Source of the DNA: Neoechinorhynchus agilis
Taxonomy: Eukaryota; Acanthocephala
Direction: 5' to 3'
Assembly: GCA_051530055.1 (NCBI GenBank)
Contig: CM121342.1
Span: forward strand, 14,074,001-14,138,000
Length of the DNA stretch: 64,000 nt
Positions 25,978 through 37,209 of this stretch are shown here, piece after piece (the first letter of the stretch is position 1; each line of letters opens with the position of its first letter). The notes below the pieces were generated by a model. That model had not been told where the DNA came from and made no database searches. It was given only the letters and a program-made list of their open reading frames with translations. The translations under genes were made by a program, and so were the position numbers.

Positions 25978-28293
25978 ATGGAAATGTTGCCGACACCTGA
26001 GGAGAAAGGCCACGTTAAGGTTCTTTTGAGGGTGCGACCGCTTTCAATCAATGAACAACGCTTCAAAAGGTTTAAATTCTCATTCGCCGCAGCCATGCAT
26101 GCATCTCTACCGCACTCATAGCGTTATTTGCGTTGACGAGGATGAAGCATTGGTGTCCGTGGTAAATCCAGCCCGTACTGACGATGTTCGGTCGTTCAAA
26201 TTCGATGCCGTTTATGCACCAAGGTTCTAGCTGATATTTGAAATTTTCGCTTTTGTACAAATATTTTCGACTATAGTGCTTCAACTGAAACTATTTTTCT
26301 GGATCAAATAACAAAAGTTATTGATTCAAGTCTTGGAGGAGTGAATAGCACCGTTTTGGTCTACGGACAAACGGGAACAGGTAAAACTTTTACTATGGAG
26401 GGTTCGTGTCTTGCTTTAGTTTTACGTTTACCTTTGCTCTTATTTGTTTTAGGATCAGATGAACTTGGTTCCAAAGGTTTCTATTGGCTAGCGCTGAATT
26501 ACATTCTGAAAGATAAGCAAAATGATTCACAGAAACGAAACGTATTTATTTCATTTGTTGAGTTCTATAAGGTATTGCGAATCAGATTTAAGACTCTAAT
26601 TGCTCTAACATACAGGAAGATATAAACGACCTATTGGTTGATCGACAAAATCAACGAAGTCTTGAACTACGAGGCGACGGTAAAGACTGGATTGTTCATG
26701 TAAGAACGGAATCACTTAGTTAATAAGACACTATCATCTGCTGAAAAGGGTCTTCATCGGATTCAATGCAACGATGCCGATCAGATCGACAGAATAATAA
26801 AGCAGGCGCAAATAAGGCGGGCAAAAGGGTACGTCGATTTGAACCTACGCGCAAGGAGAGCGTTATTTCAGAGTGCTGAACAGGTCCACGAAAATGAATG
26901 TGAAAAGTTCGAGGTCCCACAGCATTTTAATAATCGAAATCGATAACATGAGTATCCGATCACGACTCTACATGATAGACCTGGCCGGCAGCGAGCGACT
27001 GTCAAAATCGGGCTCAATTGTTAGTGGGCAGAGGGATTGTTTTTATCTCTCGCTTTATGCAAATGCATTCATTTAAAAAGGGTGATCGGATGTCCGAGGC
27101 GACGAAAATAAATTTAGCACTTTCAGCTTTGACTAATGTGATTCTGGCATTAACAACGCGCAGACCGCATATTCCGTACCGAGATTCCAAATTGACAAGA
27201 CTGCTGAAAGGTTTGAAAATGATATTCTTAAGTGAAGCAGATCGCAGCAGACTAATTAGATTCACTTGGAGGAACTGCTGATGTAACTGTGATCGCTACC
27301 TGTGGTCCTGCCAGTTACAATTACGAAGAAACTCTGCAGACTATAAAGTATGCATTAGACTCTATTTTTTGAATTGGGCTTTATTCCTGTGGAAGACTAG
27401 ATACGCCCAGCGTTGCATGGGGATCTCAAATAGCTTAAAAGTTAATCACATTGACGATATTTATTCCGAGGATTCTCACTCTACGCGAATCAACAGGTTT
27501 GCGTCTTTCATAGACTTGGGAATATGATCATCAATGGATGATGGCTAGGCTGAAGTGCGAACTGGCGAAACCGTCAACCGATTCGTTCGATTTCTCTGTA
27601 AGTTCAAACAGTTCTCGAACAAGCATTGTGCGATCTTCGAATGTATCTTCATTTTCTTCGCTCAAATCGTAAGTTAAAGTTTATGTTAACATTTCTGTTG
27701 TAACCTTTCTAGAGTTCCATTGGTCGACGAAGAACAACAAGCGTTCAAAGATAAAGAAAAACAATTACAAGGTTTGGAAGGATGCTATAAGAGACTACAA
27801 AGTGAGCTTATGCGAATGACGGTACTACTTCTGTTGCAATAATAGAAAAAATAGAAATGACCTTTTGTTTTAGGAAAAGGCAGTAACGGGAATTAATGAG
27901 TATAAACGTATTTTAGAGGAATTGGAGAAGGAATCAGCTTATTACGAGGCCGTGATCGATACTTTTATCCCACCGGAGGATGCTGAGTATGCTCGAAATC
28001 GGCTGGTTTTATCGTCCGATGGAGCTTATTATCATGTCAGATCTGACTTTGACGAAAGGTGAGTGTCATCCACATAATAATTATAGAGAGTGTAAAATGT
28101 GATGAATTTCTATCTTAGAAAGTTCGCAATGCAGCGTTTGTGCTTATGGGACTTTGTAGTTGTTGATGAGGACTCGAGCGGACAATGGCAACTGCAAAAC
28201 ACTGATCGCGTATGGATTCCGAACAAAGAGGCAATCATAGAAGCAATTCGATACAATACTTTTATCAATAATTCAAGCGATGATGAGTTCTGA
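25978..28293 (+). CDS. Kinesin-2-like motor protein, 14 exons, 550 residues
   Basis: Kinesin ATPase that walks on microtubules. The best family guess is kinesin-2 (KIF3-type, ciliary/axonal transport). Exons: 25978-26069, 26122-26223, 26277-26401, 26453-26571, 26616-26699, 26749-26828, 26872-27019, 27081-27210, 27260-27347, 27401-27496, 27549-27668, 27713-27821, 27874-28058, 28119-28293. All 13 introns are GT-AG, 43-61 bp, and every phase joins. In the protein I see the N-terminal [11 protein letters not shown]-loop GQTGTGKT (residues 95-102), switch I SSRSH (213-217), switch II DLAGSE (237-242), then [10 protein letters not shown] and DSLGG. After the motor comes a short Ser-rich and coiled-coil segment, then FIPPE (462-466), which resembles the post-coil tail of KIF3 proteins. 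At 550 residues it is much shorter than KIF3A/B (about 700-790), mainly in the stalk, and the loop between the switches is short. Subfamily is inferred; the kinesin call itself is firm. Confidence 0.93.
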
Positions 28294-28566
28294 AAGATTG
28301 TGGAATAAATCGCCCAAATTCACCATTATTCGCATCCACGAAAAAAAATGTGTGTGCCGTTTCTCTTAAAGGTTCACAAAAGAACTTCATTGTATATCAA
28401 TGGGTGTTTCGTACGTAATGAATACACCACCTTTACATTTCACGACCTTCCACCTACACTACAATAAAAAAAGGACGTACTAATTCGCTCGTTGACGTTT
28501 GTTTGGACCAAAAGCTTTTTCTCCAAAGTATTTTATAGCTAAGTATTTGCAAATTTTGTGCGAGTG

Positions 28567-28797
28567 ATGAAGACAAAGAGATTGAACAGTAATTATGGTG
28601 TAGTACAGAGAAGCCGATCAATAGAATTTAAGAACGAAGATGATTTGCCGGATAGTGTTCTCGAGATGGCATGTCTCGAGGCGGAGTTCGCGATGAGAAT
28701 CTCAAGAAAAAGAAAAATTTCACAAGATATGGACTTTGAGGAATACAACAAAATCTTGTCATCATTGATATTGAACAGTTTTGACGAATTCAAATGA
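28567..28797 (+). CDS. Small acidic/basic hypothetical protein, 76 residues
   Basis: A single open frame from ATG 28567 to TGA (stop at 28795-28797) lies between the kinesin gene and the convergent eS17 gene, with about 35 bp to the latter's stop. The product mixes basic stretches (KTKR, SRKRK) with acidic ones (NEDD, DFEE) and has no signal peptide or membrane segment. I do not recognise the family. It could be a real small nuclear protein, a last exon of something else, or chance. An upstream in-frame GTG exists, but ATG is preferred. Confidence 0.35.
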   Translation: MKTKRLNSNYGVVQRSRSIEFKNEDDLPDSVLEMACLEAEFAMRISRKRKISQDMDFEEYNKILSSLILNSFDEFK

Positions 28798-28832
28798 GTG
28801 TGCGTGATAAACACAAACAAACAGAATGTTTT

Positions 28833-29186
28833 TTAAACCTTTGAAAAGTGTCCGAAACCAATTTCGTTCAACATGCTTGAAGTAGCCGTGTCCAATTCTG
28901 CATCGATATTTTGAAGGACAGAAACGTCCGGGACGTAGTTATCTCGTCTTTCGCGTTCTTCTTCCTGTAGTTTGATAGAAATTCCGCGCACCGGTCCTTG
29001 TTTTATCCGCTTCATCAAGTGGGTGATATAACCAGCGATTTGGTTTCGTAACCGCTTCGTCGGGATTACTGCGATTGAATCACAGACCTTCTTATTGGTC
29101 TCAAAATCCGTTCCTAATTTAAAATAGTAATTCTCAATAATTTGCCGAGAAGCCTTTTTCACAGTCTTGGTACGAACGCGACCCAT
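28833..29186 (-). CDS. RPS17: Ribosomal protein eS17 (S17e)
   Basis: Component of the small (40S) ribosomal subunit. The reading frame is continuous without introns, and its sequence follows the eukaryotic eS17 family closely: [14 protein letters not shown] at the start, a central [18 protein letters not shown], and [13 protein letters not shown]. The start is the ATG at 29184-29186, because the family begins exactly there; the 19 upstream in-frame codons have no counterpart. The product is 117 residues against about 130-135 in other animals. The last 15-18 residues of the usual tail are absent after [11 protein letters not shown] directly after the Lys codon near the end leaves open a further short 3' exon. 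An intact frame and high conservation suggest a working gene, but an intronless retrocopy is not excluded. Confidence 0.93.
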   Translation of the reverse strand: MGRVRTKTVKKASRQIIENYYFKLGTDFETNKKVCDSIAVIPTKRLRNQIAGYITHLMKRIKQGPVRGISIKLQEEERERRDNYVPDVSVLQNIDAELDTATSSMLNEIGFGHFSKV

Positions 29187-29409
29187 CAAACACACAACAA
29201 ACGAAACGGGAATGCGGAAAGCGACGAAACTCCAAGAATACACGAAAGAACTTTAAAGTCTATGACGCAATTTCAGCACATATCAAATACAATCCGGACA
29301 AACATTGACATTCCACTTTATTTAAATAAAGGGGATTGTTTTCCTCGAAAATGAATGATATAAGTTTTCTTTAACAGCAAAATTATATTATTTTTCTGAA
29401 ATTTAAATA

Positions 29410-29733
29410 CAGTAGAACGTGGTTTATCCGCGAATTTATTGAGGCCAGACATCATTCGGATACGAGATTTTTCAGATAACCGAAAACCCAATGTGGCTCA
29501 GTTTTTAAAGCTCGTATTCTTAACATGCGGAAAAAGTTCTTAAAAGGGCAAAATGGTTGCAGAATTTCATAATTTTGGCTTTATTCATGAAAATAATCAC
29601 TTATTTGATCTCTGTACCCCATTGCACACCTTCGTTTTTTCGCTGCAGTCTCTGATTCTCTTCTGGCAACAGAATTTGAGTAAGAAAGCAGCCCAGACAA
29701 AAATTGGCGTTTCGGATAATCGATGTTCCACTG
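29410..29733. mobile_element. Pogo/Tigger-type non-autonomous DNA transposon (MITE)
   Basis: The element starts CAGTAGAACGTGGTTTATCCG and its far end, read on the other strand, is CAGTGGAACATCGATTATCCG, giving imperfect terminal inverted repeats of about 21 bp. TA dinucleotides flank both ends (29408-29409 and 29734-29735), the target duplication expected of the Tc1/mariner-pogo superfamily. At 324 bp, with no transposase-like frame, it must depend on a relative elsewhere. The CAGT...TTATCCG end is characteristic of Tigger/pogo elements. Confidence 0.82.
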
Positions 29734-29845
29734 TAATTGATTTCTAGCTTGATCGTTACCGAACAATGTTTGGTTTGCAATCAATTTTGAGAACGTGTTA
29801 ATTTATTCTAAATCATGAAGAGAAAATCCTTCGGGATGATAGAGT

Positions 29846-29926
29846 AGGAGTTGTGGTGGTCATAATCCCCCGAGTAAAACATATTTTATTGAAATATTTC
29901 GCGAAAAAGCCTCGTCTCATCAGTAC
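29846..29926 (+). repeat. Dispersed repeat G, copy 1
   Basis: Shares GTGGT..CATAATCCC, then GAAATATTTC, then CCTCGYCTCRTCAGT with 49075-49160 (reverse strand) and 62695-62792. A partial reverse copy lies at 30130-30178. It is a short interspersed repeat with no coding capacity; the class is unknown. Confidence 0.65.
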
Positions 29927-30129
29927 AATCATAACGTATGGGTAATGCGGATTTGATATGACTTCGAAATAAAATTCTGTGACTTGAATCAATAAATCAG
30001 TCATTTAAAAAGGTTTAGTGGTTTTGTGTTGTATGGCTCGGGTACTCATGGTCCTAATTCCCGACTTTTGGGGACCGTATGTCCGCTCGTACCCCCTGCG
30101 TTATGTGGCGGTTTTCTTTTTAATTTACA

Positions 30130-30178
30130 AATCCTTTTAGATGAATGATCAGGCGAGGTTTCCTCCGCCATATATTTT
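30130..30178 (-). repeat. Dispersed repeat G, partial copy
   Basis: Read on the minus strand, this ends in GGAGGAAACCTCGCCTGATCATTC, matching the right half of the copies at 29846 and 49075. It faces the copy at 29846, so the pair could be the two ends of one element of about 330 bp. Confidence 0.5.
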
Positions 30179-30192
30179 AATTCAGTAACTAT

Positions 30193-32113
30193 TTATTCTA
30201 AACTTTGCTTCTTAAGTGCGTCCATGATGCTGCACTGTCCTGAGCATTGGATGAGTGCCATCGTATCCAAGTTTTCCATTTCGATTTCATCCTTTAATGA
30301 ATCGTCGCGTGGCGAGTAAAGAACGCAAAAAGCCAATAAGTAAATGTTTAGCAGGGCGTAAAGACCCAAATTCAAGGCACCAGCATATTCGAATCTTGTT
30401 TGATCACTGTCAGGTACCGACGAGATTGGATCATTTCTGCTAACGATAGTGAACGATAGGACGAGCAGAATAACGCAGCATACGCTCACAACGAGCCAAA
30501 CATAGAACCTAAAGACGAAACCTCGATAGGTTGCGATTCGCATTTGAAACCGAGTTATGTATTGACGCCGAATTTGAATTGACCAAGATATTCCCACCTC
30601 TTAGAACAATGAAATCTTGCGATTTGATTTTAGTGGCGCATTGAGACCGATTTCTTAGGTTACTACTGTCTCCATAAATTTTTTTTATCTAAGTTGCCTG
30701 ACTATACTTTTGTGGCGCCATTGCTAGAAATGCGTTCACCGTACTCGTCTTTGAAGCTCCATTTCTAATCTTTTGCTTAAATCGCCTTCAAAAATGGAGA
30801 ATGCAAAAGCATTTTCTTGTTCCTAATAATTATGGAAAGTAATACGAATTTTTACGATGATTTGGCCTAGTTCATTCGCTCTTTCGGCTCAAATTCGAGA
30901 TCCTAGGCCCGGCTTCTCAGATTTTTCATGACCGAAACAACGACAGATATGAGGACAGCACAATAAAATGTGGTCACGATTGTAAGCCAATAGAAAGCAA
31001 TATTGTTCAGTTGCATCTGGGAAGACGGGTTGCGGTACTGCGATAATCTTTCAAGTGCCATTGTGATTAAAACGAATGCTGATGTTGCCATCAGCGGCCA
31101 CAAATTTATTCTATGGGTCCAAGTGCTCAGACCATGATAGGATACGAATTTTAGAAGATAACCCAATAGCGCGATAATTACGATTCCATGCGAAACATCG
31201 AGCCATAGACTGATTGCTTGAGTAATCGAGGCTTTTGAAATTGATGATGTATTCATCAGTAGCCAGTCCAATGGGGCGTTAGCAAGAGCATTGAGAGCCA
31301 ACAATGCAGAAGGATCAAAAGACGATGTTCTTGCTTGGCTAATAAGCCACGTGAGAGATAGTAAACTGACTATGAACATAGTGGTTTTTGCAATGGCCCA
31401 GCATTGGGTGTACTCTGGAGATTGCGAAATCAGGACGATATTACAGCACAGGTCTATTTGGGAAGGAAAACGTGACTGCATCAAGTGGACGCTGTGCTTA
31501 TAAACGAATCTAATTTCCCAATGAAAGATTCATTGTTAATGATCTGCAGATTTATCGACAATCGTTCATTCGTTAGGTGATTTAGTTTAAACAGGAATTG
31601 TGGTTCACAGAAAGTTGAGCAATCGAGGTTCAGTTTAATGGGATTTTTCTTGATTTGAACTCTATTTGATCGCTGAGACAGGGACACAAGAGTGAGAAGC
31701 AAATCGACATAGGGATCGATTCGATATGAGACGTTGTCTGACCTTAAGATAGGTTCAATTATGCCGTGAATGAATCGCATTGCTGGATGGTAGAACGCGT
31801 TGGAGTTGATGGGAAAGCTAAACGTGAACACCAAATGTGGCCATCGAACGTCCAGGTGCTCGTTCAATTCTTCGACACTTTCATAGTCGCTCAAGCGGTC
31901 CGAACAATCCTTTTGCAGTATCGGTGGATGACCGTTAACTTTGTGTTTGCTTACGCATAACGAATTCGATTCGATTTGAGTGAATGTTGGAGCAGGGCAG
32001 CAATAGCCGCCGACAAGCACGAATCCAATTTCGATCAGAATAAGAGATAACACTAAGATTATCAGTTGTCGGCTTGATGCTCGTTCAATAAGACAGAACT
32101 TGTTATAGGTCAT
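30193..32113 (-). CDS. WLS: Wntless homologue (Wnt cargo receptor, MIG-14/GPR177 family)
   Basis: Multipass membrane receptor that carries lipid-modified Wnt proteins from the Golgi to the cell surface. Recognised by family landmarks in order: an N-terminal membrane segment ending LVGG followed by PAP, a lumenal domain, a CWAIAKTT segment like the family's VWFAMKT, several membrane segments, then YRGFVFRF and LYALLNIYLLAFCVLYSP near the C terminus. The start is taken at 32111-32113, because the family begins about 30 residues before LVGG. Three exons fit: 31498-32113, 30914-31453 and 30193-30599, giving 520 residues against about 540 in other animals. No GT donor joins the exons in frame. GC donors after AA (introns of 44 and 314 bp) restore the frame at both junctions, but they are weak sites and are my inference. 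A decayed copy is the alternative. Confidence 0.82.
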
Positions 32114-32870
32114 TGGTGGGTGAAACCTTTGTAGTTTAAAAGAATAGATATGAATCAAACGAGACTAAGTGACTTACGGTGGGCGCAATTGCTGGCTGAC
32201 ATTCGCGTTGACTGACACTAGCGACTTAGGTGCGCAATGCGAGGTGCAAATATTGACATTTCATTGGATCGAGAACACCGAGAGTGAAGTGTTTTGAATA
32301 ATGTGCCAGTGAAACGAGAGTATTGGACAGGGGACAAATACAACGAGAATTTACAGCAAAGAGAGAGAATTTAGAGCGACAGAAAGAACGAACAATAACT
32401 AGAAGTTGTTTATTGTTTCTTTAATCTTTTTATTGCCGGTATTCATAATCTAACTTAACAAGGAACGTATTTTGACGTTTATTTCGCGCTGTTATAGTGG
32501 GCAACAATCGGTTCGCTAGACTCGATAAATTATCATTTGGCAATGAAGGACGAGTGAGCCGTCTCATCATCACTTTGCGTTACTCACTGTGGAATATTCG
32601 AACAAGCCCTCAGTGTTTTGGCACTTGTCATTGTTATCGCGCCTTTTCACTTTAACGAAATTTTCTGCATTCCTTTTAAAAGACAATGATCTACTTGGTG
32701 GGCGAAGAAAAATGTTGATTCCATTTGAAACTCGGATGTTACTCAGTGGATGACAGGTCAAAAAATGTGATTCATTTTCGGGATCGAACTATCACGGCTC
32801 ACTGTCGGCGGCAACGAATCACTCGTTTTTTGAATCTTTGATTTCAACGTTTTTGTGGTGACGCTGCAGG
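32114..32870. other. Divergent intergenic region between Wntless and lipase genes
   Basis: These 757 bp separate two start codons that point away from each other, so the segment should hold both promoters and the 5' untranslated regions. It contains only a short chance frame on the minus strand. I see no repeat or specific site that I can name. Confidence 0.5.
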
Positions 32871-34227
32871 ATGCATCTATCCTTATCGGGTGGAGGATTT
32901 CTCGGCGCATTTCATTTGGGTGTTCTTGACGTTTTCAAGCACTATGCTCCGGAGGTCATTGAAGGGCCAATTGTTGGTTCAAGTGTAGGTTCCTTGATTG
33001 CCGCTATCACATGCTGCAACATTTGTTTTGGTGAGTTCTTGTATATCCATGACTATTCGTTCATGAAAAAGATCGCACCGTGATGGAGCTGATGAAATTA
33101 GCGTGCACTGTTCGAGCTCTTGGTGCATGGATGTTCAATCCAAAATTTAATTTATCTGATACGATAACAAAGGCAATTGACGAGTATGCAGACGCAGCCG
33201 AGTTTGGAGAGTTGCCATAAAAAACGTTTTTAGTATACTTCCCCCAAACGCTCATGAGCTTTGCTCTGGTCGTCTATTCGTGGCCATGACGAAGTGGCGA
33301 GAAAAGGAAAGCCACATAGTTTCTCGATTCAATACACGAGAGGAACTCATAGAGGTTTGTTTTGATTCCTATGCTTTCTGGGTGAGGTCTTGCAGGTACT
33401 TGTTTGTAGCTCCTTTCTACCTATGCTTTCCGGAATCATTCCGCCTAAATATAAAGGCGCGGTACGATCGATTGACAAGTTGGTTGCTTATAATTCTTAA
33501 ATGTTTAGTACCATTGGGATGGCGGTATGTCTGATTTCTGCCCCATTTTGAACGATTCAACAGTCAGAGTGTGCCCATTTATATCATCAGCAGAAATCTC
33601 CCCAATCGATGAGTCAACGGATTCTGGTAAAGAGAATAGCTGGTTGGATCAGCTCTCGATTGAAGACGTAGTCTTAAAATGCGGATTTAAGTTCAAATTT
33701 TGTTCTTTCAACGCAATGAAAATCATTCCGGTCTTCTTGCCGAAAAGTGCAAGTTCATTCTGTGAATTATACGAGAGTGGATATTCTGCTGCTTTGCGCT
33801 TCATCCAGAAACGGGAACTGTTTAATTTGGAAGAAGTAGAAGCAATGACCAAAATGAAATCCACAATTAACAGAATCCAATCGATTTCTATGTTGCTTGA
33901 TGATGATATTTACAAAGACAAGCAGTGGACCACCAAAGATTATGCGGCCATCGCTTTCAAAGCACTAGGACTCCCAGTTTTTATTTTGTGGCAGTTAGGT
34001 CCTTTTAGCAAAAGCATGAGGTGAGTTGATCGTGAAATGCGTTTCAAAGAAATGCTAATTCTGTGCACAAATATAATAGCCTTAATGGAGAAAAAATGGA
34101 ACGAATTTCTCGGGACCATGAGGACCAATGCAAAAAATGTCGATCGTTAACTAGATATAACAAAAATGCAACCATCTATAATAAAGAAACGAACGGAAAA
34201 AGCTTGGATAATACAATATATCACTGA
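32871..34227 (+). CDS. Patatin-like phospholipase, ATGL/PNPLA2-PNPLA3 type
   Basis: Predicted lipid acyl-hydrolase of the adiponutrin/ATGL family, acting on triglyceride or membrane lipid. Exons 32871-33030, 33072-33183, 33234-33354, 33396-33461, 33509-34020, 34080-34227 are joined by GT-AG introns of 41-59 bp and give 372 residues. The Gly-rich oxyanion segment SGGGFLG lies at residues 6-12, the nucleophile motif GSSVG at 36-40 (Ser38), and the second dyad residue in DGG at 157-159 (Asp157). These positions are close to those of human ATGL (Ser47, Asp166). LPPNAHELCSGRL and VSRFNTREELI also follow the family closely. It lacks the long C-terminal lipid-droplet region of human ATGL (504 residues). 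The start is the only Met just before the oxyanion segment. The neighbouring Wntless gene is divergent. Confidence 0.92.
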
Positions 34228-34599
34228 AAAATGTCTCACTTTTCAAACTGATATTTCACGAGGGGCTCAAAAATGCAAAAATATGTAATAGTCGAACAAC
34301 TTAAAACGCTCGTGAGTCAGTTAGTTTACCATAAAATGTAAATTGACGAATCTATTAAAAATTACAAAGATATACAAAAGATAAAACGTTTTAACTTTAA
34401 ATTCGTGAAAAAGACACTCCCTAATTTTAAAATTTTTTTTGGCCCAGATAGACAACCCTTGATTAACTAATAAAAGATCGCAGTAAAAATCTCGAACAAG
34501 ATTCCGCATCCTCGACTATGCATTAGTTTGCGTGTTTCATATCTGTACTCCGGTGTGGTCGTGCATATGTACGGTTGCGTGAGTGCTGTAAGCGCGTTG
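34228..34599. other. AT-rich spacer after lipase gene
   Basis: No gene or recognisable repeat. It covers the lipase 3' region and ends where Gypsy-type sequence begins. Confidence 0.45.
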
Positions 34600-35830
34600 T
34601 GAAAGTGGAATAATGCTTTCACATTAACTCAATTTATCCTACCTTCATCATCTTTTGAGGCTTCCTCGAAATCTCAGCAAGCAGCGTTACAGTGGACTCA
34701 CTCTAAACGACGTTTCGAGACATACTTAAGCGCCTTCCAAAAGATCAAAGGCAATGATAAGCTTGCTCTTCTGATCAATTTAGTTTCAAGCTCGATCTAT
34801 CGCAACATCAGCGACGTGGAATCGTTCGATGGATAAACCGAACGCCTGGAGGAGCTGTGTGTGAAGCCCAAAAATGAAATATTCTCCAGGTATAAGCTGA
34901 GCACATATCGACGGGTTCCAGCTCAATCAAAGATCAGTATATTAAAACGTTGCAATTAATCAGCAAAGAATGATAATTTGTCTTAGCAGTTGAACATAAG
35001 GATAAACGTGTAAGGGTGCGTTCGTACCAGAATAGCATTCATAAAATATTCGACAGCCGCACGATCTCTCGAAATGGCACAAATTCAAGCTGAAAGCTAT
35101 TCACAGGAAGATGCAAGCCATGGCCCCGTAGTTTAAAGAATAAATATGGATCGCCCACTCAAAGAAGGGGCACTTTTTCACGTGCATGTCGAGCCCGTCA
35201 AAATAACATTGCCCGCAAAGCCAACTCAGGGATAAATGGCAATGGAGGAATGAACTATCTAGCAACAATCATTGCGGTTTCAACAAAGACGATAGGAAGT
35301 TAAAGCTGAATGGTAGGAGATGCACGGGCCTTTCGGATACCGGAAGTTCGGAAAACTTCATTAACAGCGAGTTGGCAAGTTCACTACAGTTAAGGTTGAA
35401 TCCATGTAGAGAATACGTATTGATGACAACGACATCAAAACGTTCAGAGGTAAAATGTTCATGCGTCACAAACGTCGAAATCAATAACTGTAAATATAAA
35501 CAAGTACGTTTCCTTTGTCTGGAGAATCTATGCCACGATATAATCTTGGGACATCCTTTTCTACTAAAACATGAATCGGCAACAATCAACTTTGATATAA
35601 CACACTCAGCTTTGGCCGCAAGTATGGTAAAATCGTTCAAAGTCGAATGCCCGGGATTATTCACGCATCTAACTTAGGATGCCATACCGATAGCGACCAA
35701 ATCACGACGATATAATGCAAATCGAGAGATTGTTAAAAGAAAACATAATCGAACCCAGTCAGTCTCCCTGGAGGGCTCAGGTAGTCGTTACAACAAATAA
35801 TGAAAAGCCACGACCAGTTGTCGATTATGA
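34600..35830 (+). mobile_element. Ty3/Gypsy-type LTR retrotransposon fragment (gag, protease, start of RT)
   Basis: The plus strand carries, in order, a gag-like region (about 34660-34870), an aspartic-protease segment ending in the family's ILGHPFLLKH motif (about 35370-35600), and the entry to the reverse transcriptase with a SRRY and SQSPWRAQVV type sequence (about 35690-35830). This order is typical of Ty3/Gypsy elements. It is an old, broken copy with many breaks, no LTRs that I can see, and most of pol missing. Confidence 0.72.
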
Positions 35831-37080
35831 CCACCGACGACACCGATGCCAGCACCACCGAAGGTGAGCTGTATCATTTTATCGATTTCAAATCTTATGA
35901 ATGATACATCGGCATTATTATGTTTACGGGATTTTATTGCGACGAGCTTGATGTTTTCCGAGAGATTTTGGAAAAGTAGTGTAGAGTACTCCAAATTCGC
36001 ATCATGAATTGTTGCGAGGCTCATATCCAATCGTTCCATGGATCCGCTCGTTGTTAAGTGGATTTCAGAATGTAACCGAATAAAAGGAATCCTAAGGATG
36101 ACTTCCATAGAAAGGTCGCAGTTCAATTTCGATTTGAACGCGATGATCTATGCCAGAATCTCTGCAGCTAGTTGCCAAGAAGATGGATGATACGCAGTTC
36201 GCGCCTGATTTCTTGCCAGTACGGTATACCTTGGCAAAGTGTCCCAACTTTGAGCAAGTACGGCATATCGCATTTTTAGCCGGACATCGGGATCTGGGAT
36301 GTCGTCGTCCTCCGCAAAAATAGCATCGGTCGTATTCATGGGGTCTCATGGTTCTCGGATTCCATGAGGTAGCGTTGCAGTCCACTATTTCCGCAGTTGA
36401 AGAAGTAGAGATCTTATTTTCCGATGATATCGCGCCAACCGGAGCGACTTCCAAGATGGGGTTGAAGTGTATCAAGCTGTCAACAGCGCACTGCATTGTT
36501 TTGGAAATCTCGATCGCCTTGTCGAAGTCCAGCCGTTCGTTCTCGAGTAGACGCTGCCGAATCGTATTCGATCGAATTCCAGAAATAAATGCGTCTCGTA
36601 AGAAATCATTTCTTGCTTGATCCGCGGAAACAGCCTTGAATTGACAATTCTTTGCTTGGGATCTTAGGGATAATACGAATTGATCTATGCTCTCTTCTTC
36701 AGCCTGTTTCTGTATAGAGAGAGCGAATGCCGAGCTAAGACCTCATTGTTTTGTCTGGAATAAAGTCGATCCAGTGCTCTTAAAGCATCATCCCAGCTTG
36801 TTTCCTCCTCCATATATTCGTATACGCCCGCTCCGATGTTGAATAGCAGAATATCGATGAAGGGATGACTGTCGGTGAATCGCATCAAATGTTAAAATTT
36901 CTTTTCCACAATTTATATATTTTCGATGCTCCATCATCATGTGGCATAACATTGAATCGTTCCAAGCGCCATGTTTTATTGGAAGTAGTCCGATTACTCC
37001 GTGATGGTGACGTTTCTTGCATCAATGTTAATTGAATGTCCTTGTGATCACCTTCTGATGTTTCCATCAAGAGAACCTGT
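35831..37080 (-). mobile_element. Ty3/Gypsy-type gag fragment, opposite strand
   Basis: On the minus strand, a gag region (about 36500-37070) is followed by a double zinc-knuckle segment (CYFCGGRRHPRSRC then CRTCSKLGHF, about 36200-36340) and a short stretch towards protease. It meets the plus-strand fragment near 35830, so two pieces of related elements lie head to head, either from a rearrangement or from one element inserting into another. Broken, with several breaks; no LTR found. Confidence 0.7.
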
Positions 37081-37209
37081 TTCTATTCAATAAATTGTGA
37101 TGACCCTTAAGAGGTTTTATTTAATAGAATACACACTGACAAAAACTAAACACATGCACACACACACGTTGTAACGTTGTAATGAATATAATAGTAACGT
37201 CACTAAATA

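Noticed and set aside
25978-28293. Kinesin region as a pseudogene because of in-frame stops
   Set aside because: The stops fall in 43-61 bp GT-AG introns, and after splicing all 14 exons join in phase to 550 residues.
29553-29784. Short ORFs inside 29553-29784 as genes
   Set aside because: They lie in and across the end of the pogo-type MITE and show no protein family.
33184-33233. Frame break in the lipase gene
   Set aside because: A 50-bp GT-AG intron explains it and restores the conserved segment before LPPNAHE.
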